The position numbers were made by a program, and so were the translations under genes. Source: Kytococcus aerolatus (lineage in GTDB: Bacteria > Actinomycetota > Actinomycetes > Actinomycetales > Dermatophilaceae). Taken from it: 64,000 nt of DNA. A model generated the notes under the pieces. It was not told where the DNA came from. It was given only the letters and a program-made list of their open reading frames with translations, and made no database searches. The stretch lies in assembly GCF_900187395.1 (NCBI RefSeq), contig NZ_FYEZ01000001.1, positions 1,240,001-1,304,000 on the forward strand, read 5' to 3'. Shown one piece after another: positions 7,240-15,174 of this stretch; positions within the stretch are counted from its first letter, which is position 1, and each line of letters opens with the position of its first letter.

Positions 7240-8828
7240 CGGGCCTCCCCCCTCTTGGTCGCGGGCAGCGGTCCCCACTCGACCACGCGATCCGCGTGCC
7301 TGCGCCACACCGTCGACGGGCTGACCACGACGGTGGTCCTGCCCCGTCGGCACCGGGCCAGTCGTCGTGCCACCTCCGCCTCGGTGACGGCATCCAGCGC
7401 CACCGTCGGATCGACGGCCAGCAGCACGTCCGGATCCGCCGCCACCGCCCGGGCGAGGGCGAGACGCTGACGCTGCCCTCCCGACAGGTTGCGTCCCCCC
7501 TCGGCCACCCATCCGTCCAGACCCGCGCCCCCGCGTACGACCACGTCCTCAGCACAAGCCACGCTGAGGGCGCGCTGTGCGGCAGTGTCGTCGGGTGTGT
7601 TCACGACGTCCCGCAGCGACCCGGCGAAGAGGTGGTCCCCGTCGTCCACCACGAGCACCCTCAGGGGTGCGACATCACCGTGACCGGCGAGGAGACGACT
7701 CGCCTCATACGGGCTCCGGGCGATGTGGTGGAAGATGCCGGAGACCCCGGCCGGGTGATCCGTGACGACGACCGTCAGCATGCCCTGTGACACCGGCAGA
7801 TCTGCGAGCACGACATCCACGGCCGACGACCTGTCGTGTCCGGCGGGGGCCTCCGGCCCGTCCGGGGTTCGAGGTGCCAGCGCGTGGGCAAGGCGCGAAG
7901 CCCCCACCCGTGCTGCCACCAGCTGTTGGGCGTTGCCCAACAGGGACCCCGAGTACATGAGCAGGCCGGTGGCGTAGCCGAAGGCCGCACTCAGGTCTCC
8001 GACCGAGATCGAACCGGCCACCGCCAAGCGGGCTCCCACCCAGGTGATGACCGCCAGATACGCCAGGGGGACCGCCTGCTGCAGGGCCTGGACCCACGTG
8101 CCGGAGACCGTCATCCGATGGGCCGCCCCACGCAGGCTCTTGGACTGTGCGGTGTAGCGGGCCAGGAACTGTCCCTCACCCCCGATGCCGCGCAGGACTC
8201 GCAGCCCGCTGACCAAGTCGTTCGCCTGCCGTCCCAGCTCGGCCAGCTCGCTGCGGTACCCCTGCTGATGCCCCGTCAGCCGCCCCAGGAGCGGGCCCGC
8301 GATCCCCGTGGCAGCCACGACCCCGACGAGGAGGACTCCCCCCAGCACCGGGTCGATCCGCCACACCATGACGGTGCCCAGCGTGAACGCCACGACATTC
8401 ATCACCCCATGGCCGACGGTGGAACACAGGGCAGCCACGTCCCGGCCGTCGGTGGACAGCAGGGTGACGACGTCCCCCGGGGCACGGCTCACCCTCCCCG
8501 GCCGCCGGCTGACAGTCAGAGCAGACGCCAGCTCCTCGGCCAGGCGGCGCTCGACCTCGGCTTCCGCCAAACCCATCTGCCGATACCCCATGACATAGAA
8601 CAAGGGGTTCAGCAGAGAGACCCCGAACAGGCCCACGGACCACCCGATCAGCGCGCCACGGTCGCCGGCCAGCAGACCCTCGTCGACGATCCGCCCGAGG
8701 AACCACGGCAGGACCATGTGCACGACGCTGGCCACCGCCAGGGCACAGACCGCCGCAACCAGCCGCCAGCGCACAGGGCCCGAGAAGACCTTGCAGAGAC
8801 GACCGGTGGACCTGTCACCACCGCTCAC
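7236..8828 (-). CDS. ABC exporter half-transporter, subunit with degenerate Walker motifs
   Basis: This partner of the downstream half-transporter has a membrane domain of about six helices followed by a nucleotide-binding domain. Its Walker A is ruined (VVVTDHPAGVSGIF, about residue 353), Walker B ends in Asp-Pro instead of Asp-Glu (LLAVDP), and the switch His is absent (VVVSPS). Its signature LSGGQRQRLALARA (about 447) is perfect. The two subunits therefore form one consensus and one degenerate ATP site, as in known asymmetric heterodimeric exporters. The GTG at 8828 is six bases from GGAGG and is preferred to GTG 8834, which touches it. A SoxR-like box lies upstream at 9015-9028. Confidence 0.85.
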   Translation of the reverse strand: MSGGDRSTGRLCKVFSGPVRWRLVAAVCALAVASVVHMVLPWFLGRIVDEGLLAGDRGALIGWSVGLFGVSLLNPLFYVMGYRQMGLAEAEVERRLAEELASALTVSRRPGRVSRAPGDVVTLLSTDGRDVAALCSTVGHGVMNVVAFTLGTVMVWRIDPVLGGVLLVGVVAATGIAGPLLGRLTGHQQGYRSELAELGRQANDLVSGLRVLRGIGGEGQFLARYTAQSKSLRGAAHRMTVSGTWVQALQQAVPLAYLAVITWVGARLAVAGSISVGDLSAAFGYATGLLMYSGSLLGNAQQLVAARVGASRLAHALAPRTPDGPEAPAGHDRSSAVDVVLADLPVSQGMLTVVVTDHPAGVSGIFHHIARSPYEASRLLAGHGDVAPLRVLVVDDGDHLFAGSLRDVVNTPDDTAAQRALSVACAEDVVVRGGAGLDGWVAEGGRNLSGGQRQRLALARAVAADPDVLLAVDPTVALDAVTEAEVARRLARCRRGRTTVVVSPSTVWRRHADRVVEWGPLPATKRGEAR

Positions 8829-9014
8829 CGCCACCCTCCTCTCGCTGGCGCAGGACGTCGCCTCGGCCCTGTCGTGCGATCGCAGGCACGGTCATGCGCC
8901 AACCACCAAAGGAAGCCGGCCACGTTGTTAACGGTCTTGCCCGCGGCCCACCAGCAGAACCTGGGGTCACCCCCGCGGGAGGTCTCTGTGCTCATGGCCG
9001 AAGACACTGCATGC

Positions 9015-9028
9015 TCAAGTCCACTTGA
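9015..9028. promoter_or_regulatory. SoxR-box-like operator between ABC exporter and soxR
   Basis: TCAAGT-CC-ACTTGA is a perfect inverted repeat. In an 18-base frame it matches the known SoxR box (CCTCAAGTTAACTTGAGG) at 14 positions. On the minus strand a TTGACT (9033-9028) lies 19 bases from CAGTGT, the long spacing typical of MerR-family promoters, pointing towards the ABC genes. The remainder of 8829-9060 shows no gene. Confidence 0.75.
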
Positions 9029-9060
9029 AGTCAAGACACAGAGGGGGCACGCTCAGCGAT

Positions 9061-9558
9061 GTGCACGAGAGCCACGACATCACGATTGGCCAGTTGGCCC
9101 GTCGTGCTGGCGTGTCGCCCCCCACGCTCCGCTACTACGAGAGCCTCGGCCTGATCGCCTCGAGACGCACCGCAGGCAACCAGCGCCGATACCCTCGCCG
9201 GACCTTGCGACGTGTGGCCTTCATCCGCGCAGGGCAACGTATGGGGCTACCGCTCGCGCGCATCGCTGAGGCGCTGGCCGAGCTGCCTGACGATCACCCT
9301 CCGACGACGAGGGACTGGCAGCGGGTCTCCGCGGCGTGGCACCAGGACCTGCAAGCTCGCATCGACCAACTCGTCGCACTGCGCGACGCCGCGACAGACT
9401 GCATCGGCTGCGGGTGCTTGTCCGTCGACCGTTGCACCCTGGTCAACCCCGAGGACACGCTTGGCACCCAAGGTCCCGGGGCGAGGAACCTGCTGCACCA
9501 CAGGACGGAAAGCGCCGGTGAAGATGCCGGCTGCGAGGACGACACGAGGCAACGGTGA
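9061..9558 (+). CDS. soxR: Redox-sensitive transcriptional activator SoxR
   Basis: This MerR-family activator has 165 residues, with an N-terminal winged helix (TIGQLARRAGVSPPTLRYYE, residues 8-27), a dimerisation helix (about 80-112) and the SoxR-specific 2Fe-2S cluster motif with C114, C117, C119 and C125 (CIGCGCLSVDRC). SoxR proteins sense redox-active compounds by cluster oxidation. The GTG at 9061 is chosen because the upstream TTG at 9025 lies in the operator. In actinobacteria SoxR usually controls transporters and oxidoreductases rather than soxS; the divergent ABC exporter with a SoxR box between fits that role. Confidence 0.93.
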   Translation: MHESHDITIGQLARRAGVSPPTLRYYESLGLIASRRTAGNQRRYPRRTLRRVAFIRAGQRMGLPLARIAEALAELPDDHPPTTRDWQRVSAAWHQDLQARIDQLVALRDAATDCIGCGCLSVDRCTLVNPEDTLGTQGPGARNLLHHRTESAGEDAGCEDDTRQR

Positions 9559-9646
9559 CGCTCCGAGGCCATCGGGCACCACGTCGAGCATGAACCGCGT
9601 GTCCAACCGACCGGGGCAACGCAACCGCTTCACGCGCCGTGCTGGG

Positions 9647-10489
9647 TCACCACAGGGTCATCAGGACGGCCACGATCGTGAGGTCGGCGAGCACGTGGGC
9701 CACCCACGGCAGCAGGAGCCCACGTGAGACCTGCCGCAGGACGCTGAGCACCAGGCCGTAGACCCCGGCGAGGCACACGCCCCACCACCCGTTGGGGAAC
9801 CCGTACCAGTGGGACGCACCGAACATCGCGGCGGAGAGCACGACGGCCACGGGCCCCCGCAGGTCCAGTCCGAGCGCCCGCTGCGCGACCCCGTTGTAGG
9901 CGGACTCCTCGGCGGCGGCATTCACGGCCGAGAACGCCAGCGCCCCGAGGACGAGCACGGGCACGCCCTGGTTCTCCGCGAGCTGGCGGTAGGCGTTCTG
10001 CCCGGCACCGTCCTCGGCGGCAGCCCACGACCAGATCACCAGCGCCAGGGCGGACACGGGCACGATCGCGACCGTCAACCACGCCCCGGTCCGGTTCACG
10101 GTCCCGGCACGGAACCAGTCCGTCACCAGATGGAGGGCTCGCCACCGGCTCAGCACGACGTACAGGCCGACGGCCAGGACCAGGGGAACCGGCCACAGGG
10201 CGATCCCAGCGGCACCGGGGACACCCACCCCCTCGAGCGCTGCGCCCGCGCCCCGCAGCGTCCAGACCGCGGCCACGAGACAGAGCGCCAGTGCCGCCAC
10301 GCTCCCCGCACCCGTCACCGTACCGCCCTGCCGGCGCGCCCCGTGGGCCACCACAACGAGCGCGACCACAGCCACCATCGGGCCCACGACCGGGTGCCCA
10401 CCCACCACGACGGCGGCCACCAGGCACCCGGCAGCAACGAACGCCGCCACCCCGCGTCCGGTCCGCGATCCGGTGGGTGTCTGGCTCAC
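9647..10489 (-). CDS. CPBP-family intramembrane metalloprotease-like protein
   Basis: The product is 280 residues, with about eight hydrophobic segments. Motif 1 reads NAAAEESAYNGVAQRA (EEx3Nx3R type), motif 2 is FGASHWYGFP and motif 3 HVLADL; together they supply the Glu and His ligands of the ABI/CPBP family. Some members cleave membrane proteins or modify bacteriocins; the substrate here is unknown. The stop is convergent with soxR, 88 bp apart. Confidence in the family is high, in activity moderate. Confidence 0.85.
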   Translation of the reverse strand: MSQTPTGSRTGRGVAAFVAAGCLVAAVVVGGHPVVGPMVAVVALVVVAHGARRQGGTVTGAGSVAALALCLVAAVWTLRGAGAALEGVGVPGAAGIALWPVPLVLAVGLYVVLSRWRALHLVTDWFRAGTVNRTGAWLTVAIVPVSALALVIWSWAAAEDGAGQNAYRQLAENQGVPVLVLGALAFSAVNAAAEESAYNGVAQRALGLDLRGPVAVVLSAAMFGASHWYGFPNGWWGVCLAGVYGLVLSVLRQVSRGLLLPWVAHVLADLTIVAVLMTLW

Positions 10490-10517
10490 ACTGCCGCGCC
10501 CCCGTTCATACTGACCG

Positions 10518-10865
10518 TCACGACTCCTGCTTGATCCCGATGGGCGTCAGCCCCGACCCCGGGCTGGACGCGACCGCCACCGTCGCATCCAGCAGACCGG
10601 GGCAGCGCTCCTCGAGGTCGTCTCGCCGCAGGCGGACGAAGCACCGCGTGCCCTCCATGCGCGTCTGGGTGATCCCTGCCGACCGCAGCACCTTGAGGTG
10701 ATGACTCAGCGTGCTGGGCGCCACCGGCGCGTCGAGCTGCCCCCAGGCCCGTTCCTCATCGTCACTGAGCAACTGCACCAGGCCCAGCCGGATGGGGTCG
10801 GCCAGTGCGTGCAGAACGTCCGTCAGCTGCACCGACTCGATGTCGGGATGGGTTGCACGCGCCAT
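10518..10865 (-). CDS. ArsR-family winged-helix repressor
   Basis: The product is 115 residues, with a compact ArsR fold: LHALADPIRLGLVQLL (helices 1-2) and the recognition region APSTLSHHLKVLRSAGI, followed by a beta wing (TRMEGTRCFVRL). No ArsR metal-binding Cys pair is visible near the recognition helix, so it may sense a non-metal signal. TACAGT lies six bases before ATG 10865, suggesting a leaderless mRNA, and a 10-bp perfect palindrome overlaps the -35 region. It is divergent from an MFS exporter gene that it probably controls. Confidence 0.9.
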   Translation of the reverse strand: MARATHPDIESVQLTDVLHALADPIRLGLVQLLSDDEERAWGQLDAPVAPSTLSHHLKVLRSAGITQTRMEGTRCFVRLRRDDLEERCPGLLDATVAVASSPGSGLTPIGIKQES

Positions 10866-10871
10866 GGCAGC

Positions 10872-10877
10872 ACTGTA
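10872..10877 (-). promoter_or_regulatory. -10 element of a leaderless arsR-like promoter
   Basis: On the minus strand TACAGT ends six bases before the ATG of the ArsR gene. Confidence 0.6.
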
Positions 10878-10890
10878 CCCGTGCTAACTT

Positions 10891-10915
10891 CTTCGATGTT
10901 CGTCAAACATCGAAG
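10891..10915. promoter_or_regulatory. ArsR-type operator between arsR-like and MFS genes
   Basis: CTTCGATGTT and AACATCGAAG form a perfect 10-bp inverted repeat with spacer CGTCA. It lies in the 57-bp gap between divergent genes and covers the expected -35 of the ArsR gene. It is a strong candidate for autoregulation and exporter control. Confidence 0.8.
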
Positions 10916-10922
10916 ACGGGTC

Positions 10923-12086
10923 ATGTCGCGCGCGTCAGCACCCACCCGCCTGGCTCCTCCTGCTATTCACCGCGACGCTGGCCCTGGGAACAGACGAGTT
11001 CGTCATTGCCGGGATCCTTCCCGACGTGGCCTCCGACCTCGGGGTGACCGCCGGGACGGCCGGGCTACTGGTCACCGCGTTCGGTCTGGCCTTCTGCATC
11101 GGGTCGCCACTGATCGCCGCCCTCACCGACCGCCTGGACAAGAAGCACGTACTGGTCGGGGGCCTGCTGCTGTTCGCGGTGGCCAACGCCCTGATGGCCA
11201 GGGTCGACGCATCGCCCTCGCCGTCCTGCTGCGGATCGTGGCCGGCCTCGCCGCAGCCGCCGTCTCCCCCACCGCCATGGCCATCGCGGGGACCCGCGCG
11301 CCAGCCGGCAGCGAGGGCCGCTACCTGGCTGTGGCCACAGCTGGACTCACGGTCGCCCTCTTCACCGGTGTGCCACTCGGCTCCTGGGCCGGCCACACGT
11401 GGGGCTGGCGCTCCACCTTCCTGCTCATCGCCCTCGTGAGCGTGGTGGTGACGGCCCTCTCCGCACTCATGACGCCCCGCGTGCCGGGCAACGACCCGAC
11501 ACCACTGAGGGCTCGGCTGCGCCCCGTCCGCAATTGGCAGGTCCTGTCGCTCGTGCTGGCGATGTTCCTCTGCGGCGCCGGCGGACTCACCTTCTACAAC
11601 TTCCTCGGCGCCACCGTCGAGGGGCACCTCGGATCGAGCACGAGCGCCGTCACCTGGACCCTCCTGATGGTCGGAATCGTCGGCATCGCCGCCGTCTTCG
11701 GCGGCGGAGCACTGGTCGACGCCCGCGGACCCAGGGCGGGCCGTCTCCTCATCGTCGGCGGTCACGCCATCGCACTGCTGGCCATCGGTCTCTACCTCGT
11801 GGTCGGTGGAGGTTTCGGCGTCCCCTTCCTGCTCCTCGTGGCAGCGTGGTCGCTCTTCGCCTGGGCTCTGGGGCCCGCCATGCAGGCCAGCATCATCGGC
11901 GTGGACCCGAGCAGCGCGTTGCTGTCAGCCGCTCTGGGCATCAGCGGTCTCTACGGAGGGGCGGGCGTTGGGGCAGCCCTAGGTGGGGTTCTCATCTACC
12001 ACCTCGGAGCCGTAGCACTCCCCTTGGCCGGAAGCACCCTGGTGGCCGGCGCATGGTTGCTGTCCGCACGGCGAGAGACTGCGTGA
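10923..12086 (+). pseudogene. MFS drug exporter (DHA1 type) with two frameshifts
   Basis: The transporter is recognisable as a 12-helix DHA1 exporter in two frames. The start ATG 10923 (MSRASAPTR) is in frame 3. At about 10945-10950 the transporter sequence moves to frame 1 (WLLLLFTATLALGTDEFVIAG, then the motif A region ALTDRLDKKHVLVGG), and at about 11205-11212 it returns to frame 3 (IALAVLLRIVAGLAAAAV) to the end. One extra C near 10950 explains the first shift; a small deletion explains the second. It resembles Cmx-type exporters. Either the gene is dead or there are two sequencing errors. ATG 10896 is rejected because it lies in the operator. Confidence 0.75.
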
Positions 12087-12107
12087 GGACCGCGCCGGAT
12101 GGCGGCA

Positions 12108-12250
12108 TGACCGACTGGCGCACCACCCGAACCGAACGACTCCGGCTGCGCGAACCACCATCCACAACAACGGCGCCTGGTGGAGCCTGTCTCCTGTTCA
12201 GCGAACGGCCACTACCGGCGGAGACGGTGGCCCTCATTGCCGACCGCTGA
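12108..12250 (+). pseudogene. Short relic of a GNAT acetyltransferase N-terminus
   Basis: A 47-codon frame starts MTDWRTTRTERLRLREP, the typical opening of a GNAT acetyltransferase (TERLRLR), and then ends at TGA 12250 without the acetyl-CoA binding core. It lies just downstream of the broken MFS gene. It is best seen as a deletion relic; a functional small protein is unlikely. The remainder up to 12320 shows nothing else. Confidence 0.4.
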
Positions 12251-12320
12251 CGCCCGGCATGGTTGGACGCCACGGCCAGGAGCGGCAGAAGTGCGTGTTC
12301 GCATGTGCTGGGATCGAGGC

Positions 12321-13298
12321 ATGACAGCCTCCGAAGAACCTGTTCATGCCGGGATGCTCGATGTAGGCCGTGGTCAGCTCATCTACTGGGAGGAGTGGGG
12401 AACAGCTCAGGGGGTCCCGGCTGTGTACGTGCACGGCGGCCCCGGTGGGACTCTCGGCACCAGCGCCTACCGAAGGCAGTTCGATCTCTCACGGACTCGG
12501 GTCATCGGGTTCGAGCAGCGCGGGTGCGGCCGCTCGACACCACACGCCAGTGACCCCTCGACCTCGCTGCAGGACAACGACACAGCTCATCTGGTCGCGG
12601 ACATGGAGGTCCTGCGCGAGCATCTGGGGATCGAGCGGTGGATCGTCAACGGCGTCTCGTGGGGATCGACCCTCGCCCTTGCCTATGCCGTCACGCATCC
12701 GGACAGGGTGCTGGGCGTCGTCCTGTTCGCCGTCACGACGACCAGCCGCTCCGAAGTCGACTGGATCACCGAGGGTGTCGGCACCGTCTTCCCCGCGGCA
12801 TGGGACCGTTTCGCTGCCCACGCCGAACAGGCAGGGATCGGCTACCAACGTGGACAGGGCCGCATCATCGACGCCTACGCCCACCTCATGGAGTCAGACG
12901 ACCCCCGCGTGCGCAACGCAGCTTCCCGGGAGTGGGCGCTGTGGGAGGACACCCACATCTCCATCGGTGCCGGTGGTTTCCGCCGCGACCCCCGGTGGGA
13001 CGACGAGGCGTTCCGCATCGCGTTCTTCCGGTTGACCGCCCACTACTGGTCCCACGACGGCTTCGTCCAGCCCCCGATCCTCGACCAGGGCGAGCGGCTG
13101 GCGGGGATCCCGGCAACGCTCATCCACGGTCGCCGCGACATCTCCAGCCCCGTCATCACGCCGTGGCGCCTCCATCGAGCGTGGCCCGGATCGCAGTTGA
13201 TCCTCGACGAAGGGGACGGCCACGGAGGCGCCACGATGGTCGAGCACTGGCGGGCAGCGAACGAGGCACTCGTCGCCCAGCACTCACGGCCGCTCTAG
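12321..13298 (+). CDS. pip: Proline iminopeptidase (alpha/beta hydrolase, S33 family)
   Basis: The product is 325 residues. The oxyanion motif HGGPGG (about residue 40), the DQRG-like region FEQRGCGRSTPH, the nucleophile elbow GVSWGS, and late acid and base residues (HGRRDISSP and GDGHGG) match bacterial proline iminopeptidases, which release N-terminal proline from peptides. The EQRG in place of DQRG is a modest deviation. The ATG at 12321 follows GAGG. The predicted location is cytoplasmic; no signal peptide is seen. The next gene follows within 12 bases, possibly co-transcribed. Confidence 0.85.
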   Translation: MTASEEPVHAGMLDVGRGQLIYWEEWGTAQGVPAVYVHGGPGGTLGTSAYRRQFDLSRTRVIGFEQRGCGRSTPHASDPSTSLQDNDTAHLVADMEVLREHLGIERWIVNGVSWGSTLALAYAVTHPDRVLGVVLFAVTTTSRSEVDWITEGVGTVFPAAWDRFAAHAEQAGIGYQRGQGRIIDAYAHLMESDDPRVRNAASREWALWEDTHISIGAGGFRRDPRWDDEAFRIAFFRLTAHYWSHDGFVQPPILDQGERLAGIPATLIHGRRDISSPVITPWRLHRAWPGSQLILDEGDGHGGATMVEHWRAANEALVAQHSRPL

Positions 13299-13308
13299 CA
13301 TGCGCTGG

Positions 13309-13869
13309 ATGACGCCTACTTCAGCCGCCACACTGCGCACCGTCACCCATCACGAGCTCACCGCCGAACACTTGGCTGGCCTGCGAGAACTCTTCAACGC
13401 CGAGTACCTCGACAGCCACGGCGAATGGGACCCGGCCCAGCCTTATGGCTACGCCGGGCACGACGTCCACGTCATCACCCTCCGAGGACAGCAGATCCTG
13501 GGCCACGTGGGGTGGGAACAACGCACGATCGAGGTGGGCGGGGCACCCGTGACCGTGGCCGGCACCGGCGGCGTCCTGGTCAACCCCAGCGTCCGCGGAA
13601 CCGGCCTCGGCCGCCGACTCATGGCCCACGCGGCGGACGCGATGCGCCGGGAAGCGGACATCAGCTTCGGATACCTCGGCTGCCGAGAAGATGTCGTCCT
13701 CTTCTACCGAGCCTGCGGATGGGAGCGCATTCGCGCCACGGAGCGGTACACCGGACGGGACGGGCGGGAAACCTTCCAGGAACCCGGTCCGCCACTGCTG
13801 GTTCTGCCCCTGCGGGCAGGGACGACGTGGCCCAGCGGGCCCGTCGACCTCCGTGGTCGCTGCTGGTGA
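13309..13869 (+). CDS. GNAT acetyltransferase resembling aminoglycoside 2'-N-acetyltransferases
   Basis: The frame gives 186 residues. It shows a GNAT fold with GGVLVNPSVRGTGLGRRLM as the acetyl-CoA loop, DISFGYLGCREDVVLFYRACGW as the conserved C-terminal half, and an ending (PLLVLPLRAG..PVDLRGRCW) like AAC(2')-I proteins. That similarity suggests, but does not prove, aminoglycoside acetylation; NodA-like or other small-molecule acetylation is possible. TAGCAT lies seven bases before ATG 13309, favouring this start over ATG 13300, which begins two bases after the pip stop. Confidence 0.7.
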   Translation: MTPTSAATLRTVTHHELTAEHLAGLRELFNAEYLDSHGEWDPAQPYGYAGHDVHVITLRGQQILGHVGWEQRTIEVGGAPVTVAGTGGVLVNPSVRGTGLGRRLMAHAADAMRREADISFGYLGCREDVVLFYRACGWERIRATERYTGRDGRETFQEPGPPLLVLPLRAGTTWPSGPVDLRGRCW

Positions 13870-13884
13870 AGGGAGATCGTCACG

Positions 13885-14040
13885 CCCCGGATAGCTCATC
13901 CAACGAACGGGACGCTGCAACCAGCGCCAGACCTTCCGCAGCCGGCCGTCGCCCTCGTCCTCCCCGACGCGCTCGAACCCACCCATGGCGAGCACTCGCT
14001 CCGCGGCGGCGCTCCCCGGGCGGGTGTGAGCACCGACCAC
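13885..14040 (-). pseudogene. Relic of a GNAT acetyltransferase C-terminus
   Basis: About 52 codons on the minus strand read VVGAHTRPGSAAAERVLAMG followed by GFERVGEDEGDGRL, a typical GNAT C-terminal segment (N-x-A-S-x-x-V-L-x-x-G-F). No start or acetyl-CoA loop precedes it in frame. It lies directly after the stop of another GNAT gene on the same strand. It is a probable fragment of a once adjacent acetyltransferase. Confidence 0.4.
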
Positions 14041-14056
14041 CGGCTCCTCGACCGGC

Positions 14057-14488
14057 TCACCGGGTGAACCGGACGAACGCCCGCAGACCACCGTTCGGGA
14101 ACTCCCGGGTCTCCCGGAAACCCAACGCGGAGTAGAACGCCCGCTGCCCCTCCTCGGCATCGGTGAGCAGCACCTGCTGCCGCACGTGCGTGAACGGCTC
14201 GAACACCCGCCGCACCAGCTCCGAGGCCACCCCCTGCCGCCGCACCCCCGGACGCACCAGCACGTCCTGCAGGTACGCGATCGTGTGCCCGTCCGAGATC
14301 ACCCGCGCCAGGCCCACCAGCTCCTCGCCACGCCACGCGGTGACCACTGCCGCTGATCCCTCGACACCGCGCACCAACCCATCCAGGTCGTCGGTGTACG
14401 CACTCCACCCCACCGCGCCATAGAGACCCCGCAGAGTCTCCCGCTCAGGGACCTGGCCCCGGGTGTAGCGGACCTCATCGACCATCAT
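14057..14488 (-). CDS. GNAT-family N-acetyltransferase
   Basis: The product is 143 residues from ATG 14488 (MMVDEVRY); the second ATG at 14485 is equally possible. The acetyl-CoA signature is LVRPGVRRQGVASELVRR, preceded by the substrate strand GHTIAYLQDV and followed by QRAFYSALGFRET. This type acetylates small amines or is of unknown role. It is divergent from the toxin-antitoxin pair at 14553, whose operator lies between the two. Confidence 0.85.
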   Translation of the reverse strand: MMVDEVRYTRGQVPERETLRGLYGAVGWSAYTDDLDGLVRGVEGSAAVVTAWRGEELVGLARVISDGHTIAYLQDVLVRPGVRRQGVASELVRRVFEPFTHVRQQVLLTDAEEGQRAFYSALGFRETREFPNGGLRAFVRFTR

Positions 14489-14516
14489 CGGGCCAGCGTG
14501 GCACACGGGTCACCCA

Positions 14517-14538
14517 CATGTACATTTTTCTGTACATG
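14517..14538. promoter_or_regulatory. YefM-type operator with two TGTACA cores
   Basis: CATGTACA and TGTACATG form a perfect 8-bp inverted repeat around TTTTTC. Each arm carries the TGTACA core known to be recognised by E. coli YefM. It lies 15-36 bp upstream of the antitoxin start. Confidence 0.8.
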
Positions 14539-14552
14539 CACAAGGAGGGGCC

Positions 14553-14810
14553 GTGAAGACGCTCAGCTACACCGAGTCACGCCGGCGATACGCCGAGGTG
14601 CTCGACCACGTGGTGGACGACCGCGAGGAGGTCGTCATCACCCGCGCCGGGCACGAGCCCGTCGTCATCGTGTCCCTGGAGGAGTACGAGTCCCTCCGCG
14701 AGACCGCCTACCTCATGCGATCCCCGGCCAACGCACGCCGCCTGCTCGACGCCATGGACCGCCTCGAGGCCGGCGGCGGCACCGAGCACGAGCTGGTCGA
14801 GACCGACTGA
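14553..14810 (+). CDS. yefM: YefM/Phd-type antitoxin
   Basis: The product is 85 residues. It begins MKTLSYTESRRRYAEVLDHV and has the Phd/YefM DNA-binding N-terminal fold, a VVITRAGHEPVVIVSLEEYESL hinge, and an acidic C-terminal toxin-binding tail. It neutralises the downstream YoeB toxin and represses the operon. The GTG at 14553 has a strong ribosome-binding site (AAGGAGGGG). The palindrome with TGTACA cores at 14517-14538 is the probable operator. One base separates its stop from the toxin GTG, as usual in this system. Confidence 0.93.
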   Translation: MKTLSYTESRRRYAEVLDHVVDDREEVVITRAGHEPVVIVSLEEYESLRETAYLMRSPANARRLLDAMDRLEAGGGTEHELVETD

Positions 14811-14811
14811 C

Positions 14812-15069
14812 GTGCGCCTGGTCTGGGACGAGAACGCCTGGGAGGACTACCTCTGGTGGCAGGCCCGGGACCGCAAGGTGCTCCAGCGGGTCAACGCCCT
14901 GCTCAAGGACGTCGCCCGGAACGGCAACGAGGGCATCGGCAAGCCCGAGGCCCTGAAGCACAACCCCGCCGGGTACTGGTTCCGCCGCATCACCGACGAG
15001 CACCGACTGGTCTACAAGGTCACCGCGGACGAGATCCGCATCGCCGCCTGCCGATACCACTACGGGTGA
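14812..15069 (+). CDS. yoeB: YoeB/Txe-family ribosome-dependent mRNA endonuclease toxin
   Basis: The product is 85 residues, the canonical size. It follows E. coli YoeB closely: WDENAWEDYLWWQ near the start, KPEALKHNPAGYWFRRITDEHRLVY in the middle, and the conserved end ACRYHYG. The catalytic Glu, Arg, His and terminal Tyr positions are present. YoeB cleaves mRNA in the ribosomal A site. GTG start one base after the antitoxin stop. No damage is visible, so the module looks functional. Confidence 0.95.
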   Translation: MRLVWDENAWEDYLWWQARDRKVLQRVNALLKDVARNGNEGIGKPEALKHNPAGYWFRRITDEHRLVYKVTADEIRIAACRYHYG

Positions 15070-15124
15070 GGGCGGAGCTTGGACAGCACCCCCTACCCTC
15101 CGCCGACCCCGCCCCATTCTCTCT

Positions 15125-15174
15125 GTCTGCATCATTGCATCACTGTCGCTCGACAGTGATGCAATGATGCAGAC
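15125..15174. promoter_or_regulatory. 24-bp perfect inverted repeat abutting the start codon
   Basis: Bases 15125-15148 and 15151-15174 are perfect reverse complements separated by CT. Each arm holds two head-to-tail TGCATCA-like units, giving four copies. The right arm ends at the base before ATG 15175, leaving no room for a ribosome-binding site, and it contains AATGAT six bases before the ATG. It probably serves as promoter and operator of a leaderless gene. If transcribed, it would form a very stable hairpin. Confidence 0.85.

Noticed and set aside
9025-9060. TTG 9025 as soxR start
   Set aside because: It lies inside the SoxR-box palindrome and adds residues not seen in SoxR proteins; GTG 9061 gives the family N-terminus.
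10896-10922. ATG 10896 as start of the MFS gene
   Set aside because: It falls in the 10-bp perfect operator repeat, so transcription would hardly include it.
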